Of a stretch of DNA of 64,000 bases, positions 27,101 through 39,100 are shown piece after piece. Source of the DNA: Arion vulgaris (Eukaryota; Mollusca; Gastropoda; Stylommatophora; Arionidae); the NCBI GenBank assembly GCA_020796225.1, contig CM036755.1, forward strand, positions 87,055,303 through 87,119,302. Reading direction: 5' to 3'. The notes beneath the pieces are model-generated. The model searched no databases. It worked only from the letters and a program-made list of their open reading frames with translations, and had not been told where the DNA came from. Made by a program: the position numbers and the translations under genes. Position 1 is the first letter of the stretch, and each line of letters starts with the position of its first letter.

Positions 27101-30100
27101 TAAATGAAGATATCAGAAGAAGACTGGATGTGAAACCAGTCATGCACTGCATACAAGAACAACAGATTAAATAGTTTGGACACCTGACAAGAATTCCCTG
27201 GTATCGTCTACCACAGAGAGCCACACAGATAAAGTATAACGAGTACAAAGCAAGAGGAAGACCATGCAAAAGATGGAGCGACAGCATCAAGAACAACCAT
27301 AAGAAAATGAATAACAGCTTATAAAGTGTCTTAGAATAAGCACATACATGATCACCACATCTCACCCCTCCTTCCTCCTCCCCCCAACACTTCTATAAAG
27401 AAGTAAGTGATGGAAGAGAAGAAGTATGTGGGGGTAGCGGGATAGAGGTAAACCTCTATCAAAGGAGATGTAAGGCACCTCCTTCCCTCTGCTAGTCTGT
27501 GGGGCACCCATAGACAAGGTGGAGTACCTGTTTAGCTGCTGGCAGGGTAACGTGAGGCATGGGAGCAGGTGGTGGATGAATGCAGGAGCAGCCGACAGAT
27601 TGTGTATGGTTATGGTGTCAAAACATGTGACGGCAGACAAAAGATCTCTGTAATAGAGACAATAGCTATAATCATGGACCAGTATGGACACTGCCATGAA
27701 GGAAAGCAATGGCATACTACGTTGCGAGAAGATGCCTAGATAACCCTAACAGTAATATGGCAAACAACAACGTATGGGTGTGAAGCATGAACATTTATTA
27801 ACAAGGCAGTAGAAAAACATGTGGTTTTGAATATCTTCTTCTTCTGCATTCTTACTAGATTGGGATTTCGGATTCTCTAATAAAGGCAGCCGTCTGCCTC
27901 AGATTATCAGCCACGCCATACAGTTTGTCTTGGACGCTAGTGTAAGTGGGCCACCTCTTTCTTCTCAAGTCCGCATACTAGTGGCAGTTCTGTAGGATAT
28001 AATTTCTATGATTCTGCTTCCCCGTTTGTGCCGACCTCTTCCAGCAGGAAGTTTTGACCACCCTCGTGATGGTAGGTCTGACATTCTTACTGCGTGGCTA
28101 AATCTCCGAGGCAGATTGGCGACCGTAGAATCCGTTATCCCATTCCTCATTGTGAGGAGTCGTTGCACCATGTTATGCTCCTTACGGCCTGGTGCATCCG
28201 CTTTCTGCAAGCATTTGTTTTGGGTTAGCATTCCCTAGCGGACACATGCATCCGATTTCATCCAAACCTCCTTAGTCGCCTCCTATGACATGCGTGGCAG
28301 GTAACAGTGGTTCTATTCTTTACACCCCAAATTTGGGTCCGGTAACCACTCGGACGGGTTTTGAATATAAGTGTTATTGTTTTTGTAATTTGTAAAACTA
28401 CAGTACTATGTTATTATGTGTTTTGCAATATTAGTATCATTTAGAGATCCACTTAGAGTCTTCCTGTGTAACGTAGAGATCTGAGCACATATAGTTATTC
28501 ACACAAGTGCAGTGATGATGGTACCTCTAAAGTTGGAGAAGGTACACCTGTATGGTGGGGGGACACTGATAATAAGAACAAAGGCCTTCATGGAAAAATC
28601 AGTCAGAAGCACTATTCCAGGCATCCAGACTACGCTGATTTCATAGGAAGCCAATGCAGAAAAAGAAAAAGAAGATGGGCCAATCAATCAATCAATTATT
28701 AGTATTATGTTACGTTATAGAATATAACAAATGAGACTTATGTTGTTATATTTTGACTTGAATATATTCCAGGATCTGACAGTTATTCGATTCATACCTG
28801 GAGGAGACGATGAGAAAATGGCATATGTCCATCTCTATTCCTACTTAAACAGCCGAGCCCGTTGTGGGGTGGCTGGTAACCCAAATAAGAAGATTAAAGA
28901 TTTTTACATAGTCCCACTGGCCTCTCACAGCAAAATTCCTCGAACACTTCTTCCTTTTGATGGACCAGGTATTGTTGAATATTGTTTTTTGATTCTTTGT
29001 TTGTCTTCCCTTTTGTTTGCTTTAAGTCTTCTTCTCTGAGTTTGTTTTTATCAACCAAGTTAATCACTTATTTAATAAACTGACAGGATAAAATTCCAGA
29101 TACTAAAGTCCTCACAAGAGCAAAGATCCCAAGCATCAACACCTTGTTACAGAAGGCCCAAGTAAGATGGGCCGGTCACTTTGCTTGGATGCCTGATAAA
29201 CGCATCCCAAAACAGTTGATGTATGGCGAGCTTGAAGGGAGCAGATGTTCTGCTGGTGGGCAGAAAAAAACACTTTATAGACACCACATGCTGGGAATAC
29301 CTGGTGCAAGATAGCCAAATGTGGCGCTGTAACAACACAGGAGGAACTTGCACAGCTGAAGAATCGTCGTGCCATTGAGACACAGAGAAAACCAGCTGCA
29401 TGAAAAAACAGCTCACAACACTCACGTCTAACCTTGATCATGTATGTCCTATCTGTGGTAGGGGAATGTGTTCTACGATTAGACTCTACTGTCATCTTTG
29501 CACACACCAGAGAGGTGCAGCAGCACACGTCTGAGATTGTTGTCATCATCGCTTGCGATGGACGGCTATTATTATTATTAGTAGTGTATATATATATATA
29601 TATTCCTCTTGTACCGTTATACGTTACATAGGGCCTGCAAGTAAATTCTCCATACCGTTCTATCCTGGGCAACATGCTCAATCTCTTCCATGGAATTGAG
29701 CCTGATATTTCTGGTCTATCTCAACAACTTCATTTCAGGGTTTCCCTCGAGTTCCTCTCTTTCTTGAACACTTTGCCTTCCACTTCAATGCCTGCTTTGT
29801 TATTCTTTGATCATTTCTCCACAAGGTATGTCCAACATTTCTCCATCTTCTCCTTCTTTTGACAGTTACTAGTGGTTGACCAGACATTTCTCTGATTTCA
29901 TCACTTCTCCTGAATTGGTCCCATTTTATATTCATTATTTTTCACTGACATCTATTTTCAAATGCATTCAACTTGCTTTCTATATCTTTAGTCATTTTCC
30001 AACTCTGCTGGCATATGTTAGGATTGATACAACATTTGAATTGAAAATTGTAATTTAGTTTTAATACTATATAACTTGCAGTTCCATTTTTATTTAGACT

Positions 30101-33100
30101 TTTTAAAAACTGATGTTGCTTTGACAATTCGTATCATAATTTCTTTTTCAACATTTCCTGTGCAATCAAAATTGCTACCTAAATAGGTGAACTGCTCTGT
30201 TGTTTTTATCATTTTAGATTCCAGTGTGATATTTGCATTACTTGCCATAGGTGTCTTCATGATATTTATCTTGTCATAGCTTATCTGCAGTCTAACTTTT
30301 GTTTGCTATATATTTACACTTAGTAGTGTCTTCTTCTTCACACTTCTAGAGAGGCATAGGTCCGCAAATAAGGCCTGCCAAGCCCACCTTTCCAAGGCCA
30401 TCTTTTCCAGATCTCTCAGTATCTCATTTTCTTGCATTTTTTTCTCCATCTCCAGGTGTTCCGAGTCTTCCCTTACCTCTATTGTCCTGGGGATTCCATC
30501 GGAGAGCCTGTCTGGTGATGCTGTCAGGGGGTTTCCTCAGTGTGTGTCCTATCCATCGCCACCTTCTACTCCTTATCTCTTGTTTCATCTGCCGTTGTCC
30601 TGCACTATCCCACAGTTCCCTGTTTATGGTCCTGTCATACTATCGCAGATGGAGTATCCTACGCAGGCATCTATTGATGAATGTCTACAACTTGTTGGTA
30701 CTCCCCTTATTTGTTCTCCATGTCTCCGCTCCATCCAGAAGGACAACCTTTACTTAGTAGTGTGAGACCTGTTAATTTCTCTTCAAGCAGTTTGAGTAGA
30801 TTTTTTGTGAGAAAAAGGAGTAGACTAAATTGTTTTTGATGTTGATTTGGTTTGCAGGTTTGGAAGAAAATCGTCCGCATATGTTGATAGGGATTATGGT
30901 TCGTCAGCGAGTTAAATATGGGAGTACTACTAATGATTCCAGTGTGACAGACAGTGGGAAGTCAGACAGCAAAAACATCTCAGAAAGTGGGAGATCTGTC
31001 AGTCACAGTGGTACAGGAATTAAGAAGACTGACAGCTATAGCAGTGCAGGAAGTAAGAAGATTCTTACTTATAGCAGTGCAGGCAGTGAGAAAAGTGGCA
31101 GCGCAGTAGCTGGGAAACCTTCCAGCCAGACCATCATTGGAAGTGGCACCAAGCGAGTGGCCTCCGCAGTCAACAGAGATCCACGTTTGGCAAAGCTTGC
31201 AGCAAGAGAAGGAAGCGTAAGTAGATCTTAACACCATTTCTCTTTCCTCAAATTTTCATCCTAACTACTTTATCAGTTATAGGAGACCTATCATCATAGC
31301 ACTCCAGACATGTCCATAGATGCTCTGATCTCTGCTTCAACAAATCCAGCAGCATCCAGTGGCCCAACATGCCAGCTCAATGTTGATTAACTCCTTGTAG
31401 ACAAACGCCACACTATGTGGCTTTGGTATGGCGCCTTTTACAAGCCACACTAAAGGGCGATTGAAATAGAAAAACAAATCACTTGTAAAAACATGGCTTT
31501 TGCCCTGGTCCACTAAGAGTTAATCAATCTCTTTACATATTTGGTATGCTGTTCCTTTTGGGCTGTACCAATATCGACACCCATCTCTCTCAGTTTAGAC
31601 AGTGAGTGGGACAGACAAAACTGAAACTCCTCTGTTCGGAAAGATACTCTCAATGCACTGAGAACTGACACTGTCATTTCAGCTCCCTTTGATAGTGTAG
31701 CCATGCCAGCCAATCTATCAGTTTCTTCATTACCCCTGACTCCTGCATGCTCAGTGACAAAAATAATTTCTCTGTGATTTCTCTGATCCATGTCTGTATC
31801 AGTACCTAAACCAACTACTTTCTGCTTCGAACTCTTCATATCGACCACTTGCTAACCACTCTGTGTGATTTGTATGTAATCTGAGCCTAAGAGTGATTGT
31901 ACGTTGTACCATTTATGCGCCTACAAGTAGGCCAGCACATCCGTTTTCTGTGACGCTTTTTATTTACTAGGGTAGCTTTCCTAGGTTCTACATCAGTTGC
32001 TTCTTACGACATGCCTTGTAGGTCACAGTGGTACTATTCTTTGCTTCCCTTGTGGGCCCTGGCATCACATGGGCAACCGACTACTTTAAAAGTATACAAG
32101 TCTGTGTCTGAAAACATTGGAAGAAGAAGAAGAAAGAGTAGTATAGAATCTTTGAAAACAATGTGCTTCTGAAAAATGTTTAGAACATATTGGACAGAGA
32201 AGAGAAGGAATTATAGACATTCTGCAACAGTTTAACATAGAGGAACATAAGGAAGAGTATCCTGTCTCGGAAACTAATAATTTTGCTCAAAATAAACGGT
32301 ACAGGGGTTTAGAGAGATAAATAATCACGGGTATTGTTCCTGGAAGACAAGGCAGGAGACAACCAAGATAATGATGGCAATATGACAATAATGAAACCTT
32401 TAACGTGACAATGAAAAATTAAAATTGTTATAATTTTCTGATGTTTCTTCTCATTTGCCATTATTTTAATTTTTCTGTTTATTCTTTTTTCCATTGTTTT
32501 TTTTTCTGTCTGTTCTTATTTTCTATTATTCTAATTTTCTGATATTTCTTCTAATTTTCTATTATTCTAATTTTCTGATATTTCTTTTCATTTTCCATTA
32601 TTTTAATTTTCTGATATTTCTTCTAATTTTCTATTATTTTTATTTTTCTAATATTTCTTCTCATTTTCCATTATTTTAATTTTCTGATATTTCTTCTAAT
32701 TTTCTATTATTTTAATTTTTCTAATATTTCTTCTCATTTTCCATTATTTTAATTTTTCTATTTCTTTCCATTGTTCTATTTTTCTGATATTTCTTTCCAT
32801 TGTTCTATTTTTCTGATGTTTATTGTCGTTTTCCATTGTTCAAATTTTTCTCACATTTCTGCTTTTAATGCTATCCATAGCCAAAGATAAGTCCTTCAGA
32901 TAGCATCAACATTGGTACACCAAGTGCCACAGAGACAAAGCCAAAAAGCACAGAAACTAGTGAGGCAGAGTATATCCCTACACCTATTGTACCAAAATGT
33001 GAGTACATGTTATAGTGTCATTTATTCTACAAACAACAAACTCAAATCTTTACTATCTTTGCTCATTAGTAGAAGAAAAACTCTCATTAAAATCTCTTGT

Positions 33101-36100
33101 TACTGCCTGTAATACTGCCTTTTAGGGTGGAGGAGAATAGTGAGGACATGTGCCTGTGGAGTTGAATAGCCGCATAGCTAGTGTAGTTGATGTGAAGCTG
33201 TTCAGGTTCTGATGTTTTTGTTATATCTTATGTTCTTTATGTCTGGATAGTCAATTCATTTAACTTTAACTGATTTCGTACCACGCGTGTCAATATATTT
33301 TATTGTATGGACCACATCAATCAGAAGACGTTTACTATTTCGTTGAGTTTTTATTACTTTTCATTCCGATTAGAGTATTATTTTAACCACACACTACTTG
33401 AAAGTGAAGTACAAACGATAACGAAAACATAGCATCATTGCTTATAATAGTAGACGTGAAACAGAGTTTACCATTCATTCTAGAATACCTTGTGACTGTA
33501 AAAAACGAGATTTTTATGAATGGTCATGATGCTAGTTTGTGAACAGTTAATAAATCATACATTCCTTCACAATTTTCTTAATGTTTGTGTATTCATAAAT
33601 GGATTACATATATAAAGAGAGCAGTTAGACTGAGTTATACAACATATTGTTCATCAAGGCCCTTGAAAAGTTGGATTTTTGTTCTCACAATTTCACTTAG
33701 TTTTTTTAATACATGCTAATATTTTTCGTGCATAGTCAACACATTATTTTTTCGGATACAATAAATATTTGTGAATGTACGTTCATTTATCTTCAATTTG
33801 ATATATAATAAGTTCAACTTTAAATCATATTTAGAAACACTATATTAGTTTTGCTAAAGTATGTGTACAATATTTTTGATCCTAAGAAAATAATTCCATC
33901 CAGAGGCGAAAAAACCTGACAGTGACTCAGTTAAAACCATATATAACATGTCTATTTTCAATGCAAGAAATATATATGGCTGTTTGTAATAGAGCAGGTC
34001 ATTAAAAAAAAAACCTTAAAAACCCATGAACATTTAAGAGTTGAAACTCCACAATATCACAGCATATCAAGCGACTGAGCGTGCACTATCTCAGAAGCCG
34101 ATCATCAGTTAAACATACGACTCCTAACAGCAAAAAAGCAGAGCAGGCTAAAAGAAAGAAAGAAAGTTTAATGCCTTGTCTGCACATGTTTGTTGTGTTG
34201 CAATAACAATTTTCATTGTTATATTTTCTATAATATCAGGTGCTAACAATCCAGTTGCTGAGTATATACCTACTCCAACAGTGAGGAAGAAGGATAGAGA
34301 GAAGGATAAGTCTGATGATAAAAAAAATGAAAGAACATCCTCTACGGATGAATTTTCTGGCAGGGATAACAAGGATGAGAAGGAGAAACATCGGCACCAT
34401 CACAAAGATCATCATCGACATCATCACCGCCATCAGCATCATCATAAAAAACCAGAAAAGGAAAAAGAGTTAGAAGGTAAATATTGGAAAAGTTATCAAA
34501 TGTTTTCAGTTTGGAATATCTTCATTGTACTTCGGACCTGTCCATATGTGCTCCGATCTCCTTTACAATATCTCCAACAGCATCCATTGACTTTCCATAC
34601 CAGTTGGTGGTTGATTGATACAAAAAAAAACCTGTAGTTACTGCCTGTACTACTGCATTTTAATGTGGTATAGGGTATGGGGGTATGAGCTTGTGGAATT
34701 TATTTGCCACATGGCTAGTGCAGTCGCAGTGAAACTGTTCAGGTTAGGATTATTTCCTAAGCCACTACTTATGCTGGCTGCTGTGTAGTTACTGTGCCCC
34801 TTGTGGTAATATATGTTCCAACTATGAGGCAGAGATTATAGCCATAAAGACCGCTGTAGAACTAGTCCACCAGCAGTTTGAACTTGGAGAAAGTATTGTC
34901 CAAGACATGATAGTATTCACTGACTCACAGTCCACACTACAAGCTTTAGAAGAACAGTAGAATCAGTCAAGCGAGATCCAGTCATTGGCATCAGTCATAC
35001 ACAATCTGATTTCCTCCTTTGATATTAATGTCATTCTACAGTGGATCCCTGGTACACAAATATCCCTGGAAATGACAAGGCGTGAGTTCCTATTGTGATT
35101 GTGTCCTGTTCTAAGGAACAGAATGGCAACTTGTTCCAATCTGCTCATATTATAGTAATTGTCTTGTGTTGGTATTTGTGGCTTTCTGATTGATTTAATC
35201 TTCCTTTTCTTTTGATGGTAGGTAACTGGCACATCCGGTTGCTCTCCTGCAGCACCTTTCGTGGCCAGTCGGTCTGCTGTTTAATTTCCTGGTTTTCCAC
35301 AGTGAAACGGTATCCACTGCAAGATGACCTTGCACTGCTTGCATAGTTTAGACAGTAGGGTCTGTAGACATGGCAATTTTTTGCATTGGAGTGCTGATTT
35401 TGCATCTGTAAAAAATACAACAGGTAGTGGATCAAGTGTGGTGTTCAACAGTTTCTCATTAGCCACCTTGATTGCCTGAAGTTCTGACTCTCTAGTATAG
35501 TTATTGATATAAAAACCACTCAGATTATAACTCACGGTAGCCACCTTGATTGCCTGAAGTTCTGACTATCTAGTATATTTATTGATATAAAAACCACTCA
35601 GATTGTAACTCACGGTTAATGGTGAATTTTTCAGATGATTCTGAACCGTATTCCCCTGGAAAGGAAGCAGAACCATATTCTCCAAGTCAAGAAGCTGCGG
35701 CAGATGAGCCCTATGATCCGGCAGATGAGAACTTAATGGATGATTCCGTTCCTCTTGTTGTGACCAACACTGAGACCAGCAGCAGCAGTAGTGGCATCTC
35801 CAGTAATATTAAGCAGATGGTTACAGCAACAGCACCACTAGCTGCTGAGGGTACGGTTGATGCTTCAAACACAAACTTAGAAACTTTTCAAGAAGAACCA
35901 TCTGTTGGGAAAGTTCATAGTGACCCTGCTGCTCCACAGGGAGGTAAGTGTCTATGAATAATCTGTGTAATGGAGATCTTCTTTTGTTATCACACTGTTA
36001 CCAGGTTGTTTCCCAGTACCCCACGTGTTGCCGGGGCCCACAAGGGAGCAAAGAATAGTAACACTACGACCTACAAGACACGTTGTAAGAGGTGACTGAG

Positions 36101-39100
36101 GTAGGAGCCTAGGGAAGCTACCCTAGTAAATAAAAAGCGTAGAATTGGATGTTGTGGCCTACTTATAGGTGCATAACTGGCACAACATAAAATTGCTCCT
36201 ACGCTGAGATCACATACAAATCACACAGAGTGGCTAACAAGTGATCGATAGGGAGCGTTCGAAGAAGAGGAAATGGGTTGATGTTCAAGTTAGGTTGGTT
36301 CAATCTGGAGATAAGGATACAGTACATGGGCGTGTTTGGGGATGTGACCCAAGAAATACATAAGGTCTTACTATATCAAGTATAGTAATACACCTTACTA
36401 TATCAAGTAAATTTAATACAGTTTTCTTTCTTACAAATATATAATAAACAGGAATAACAGATGATAAGGTGAGACAATAAGAAATTATAGAACACTTAGT
36501 TATGCTAACTAAATTATCTAGTATTTAATATCACTTTGATGTGTGTGCTGTTTTTTGCTATGAGCTTAGGGAATGGGTTTTTAAGGTACAGGTGACCAGG
36601 ATTCAAAGGGTTAAGATAGAAGTGGCAAGGGCTCAAAGGGTTAACTAATTAGCTACTGAATTGAAAAACTGGTTGTGGTCAAATTAAATTGATGTACTAT
36701 TATCACATTGTAGGTGTATGTACAAATTCAGCTGTAGTTTTCTGAATTATTAACAGATTTTTATGAGTAATTTAGCATTTTGTAGGTCAATGATTTCAGA
36801 TTGTTCTAAAACAAATAAATAATAGCGCTCCCAGCGGCTTATAGGAATCAATCAGTTACGGTACAAGTTGCCAGGGTTTGAAGGGTTAATCATAAGTCCC
36901 AATCCCTGAAGTCACACTTTTGTGGTTTCTGGGTCAATTTTCACAACGGTAGTGTGATTTTATTCCTACCGTGTGAGTCACAGGTTGACGCAGCCTCAAT
37001 TATGGTATCAGAGAAACACTGGGAAGTAACTGTGTCCGTTGTAATGTTGATACTTCCCTTCTCTTGTGTAGTTTAGTCGTTGGATCATCATTACTGCACA
37101 TCGAACCAGTTAGTCTATAAGTGTTCCAATCTCCTCCTCAGTATGTCTCTTAGTTTAGTCATCAGATCATCATTACTGCACATCGAACCAGTTAGTCTAT
37201 AAGTGTTCCAATCTCCTCCTCAGTATGTCTCTTAGTTTAGTCATCAGATCATCATTACTGCACATCGAACCAGTTAGTCTATAAGTGTTCCAATCTCCTC
37301 CTCAGTATGTCTCTTAGTTTAGTCATCAGATCATCATTACTGCACATTGAACCAATTAGTCTATAAGTGTTCCAATCTCCTCCTCAGTATGTCTCTTAGT
37401 TTAGTCATCAGATCATCATCACTGCATATTGAACCAATTAGTCTATAAGTGCTCTGATCTTCTCAGTATGTCTCTCAGAGTGTGGTGACTAACGAGACTG
37501 GTTCTTTGTTGGTTTGCTATTCTTCTTTGGCTACCAGCATAGTGTTCTTGTTTAGCTACACCAAATTTTACACTTGGTATTCTTGCAGTCTGGTTAGGGT
37601 TGTAGATTCACCACCATTACCGGAATCATTTACACATCCTCTCTCCCGTAGGGAATTTAGAATATCAGCCTGGTCCATTGCTCGCCCACTTTTACAGCAG
37701 CTATACCTGCCAGCCTATCGCAGCATTCATTTCCTCTTACTCCTGCATGTCCTGGAACAAAAATAAAACTGATCTTTGTCAACTTTGACCTCTTAACAAC
37801 TCTAACCATTGTCTCAGAGTAAAGCATGTTTCAATTTTCATGGTCATGGTCATACTCATTGAGTCACTCATTGAGAAAACATGAATAGAAAAAAGTCTGT
37901 GAATCCAGCCAGACCATCACTTTAGTTACTGCTTGATTTCCATAGTGAGACTGATGGTAGTCGCAGCAAAACCACCGCTGTCTTCCTTCACAACATTCCC
38001 TCTGACTTGAGCAATGAAAGCTCTTATCATGTGCCATTGATCTATGAGAAGTTTGGGTCTTACACTGTGTTCCTCAATATGCCACATGGTCTGAAAATGA
38101 TTACTTTTTATTTCACAGATGTAAGTTGTGCGACAAGTGATCTGGTCGAGAAAATGGCATGTAGTAACGATCCTCACGAGATCTCTTCTCTCATGGTGAC
38201 AGCCTTGTCCACGACCAGTTCCTCTCAGGACCAGCAGAAACTCCTTGTGGATCTGACCAAGAAAGTTGAGGAAAGAAAGCTTCAGTTAGCAGAAACAGCC
38301 AGACAGTCTGGGACAACAAACAGCAGAGGCGGTTGCAGCACAGTTGATCAGAAACTCCTTGTGGATCTGACCAAGAAAGTCGAGGAAAGAAAGCTTCAGT
38401 TAGAAGAAACAGCCAGACAGTCTGGGACAACAAATAGCAGAGGCAGCGGCAGCACAGTTGATCAGAACAATAAACTTGAAGAAAATTCGACAAAGTCTTT
38501 ATCAGTTGCTACTGGTGATGAAGCTAATGTGGCTTTAGTGGGCATTGGAGAAGTGTCTTCTGTCTTATCCTTGTTTGATATCTCCACTTCTGTCCAAGAA
38601 GTCATCTCATCAATGCCACCCACTGACAGAAGCGATGGAAATATTCCAGAGAAGGCTGTACCTTCAACTGCACCATTCATGTTCAACTTAATCGGAACTG
38701 GTGATCAGTCGTCTAGTGCATTACCAGGCTTAGATTCTAAAGAAGAAAGCTCAAGCAAAGCATTTCTTACTGACTTATCACTGTTAACTACATCATCAAC
38801 ATCCATCATACCAACATCAACCAATTTATTACCATCAGCTACAGAATCAAAAGACACGGGAGGTATTAAATTCTCGTTCACAAAATCACGGGCAAAAGCT
38901 CAGAAAATTCTAAACACATCTACTGCAGAGGTCTTCTCTTCAGAAACAGCTGAATCCAAACTTAAACTGCCCATTCTGCATGAAGACACAGTGTTTCGGA
39001 AGTCTTTCCATTCAGCTTCTTCCAAGTCTCTTCATACTGGGAAATCTCAGAAAACTGAAGACACTCAGGCTGATAATGCTGGGGACACTAGAAATATTCC

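Noticed and set aside
34236..34445. Minus-strand Met-rich frame opposite the His-rich exon
   Set aside because: The complement of CAT/CAC codons; antisense artefact.
38191..38686. Minus-strand frames opposite the last DIDO1-like exon
   Set aside because: Shadow frames of the true coding strand; no splice or homology support.
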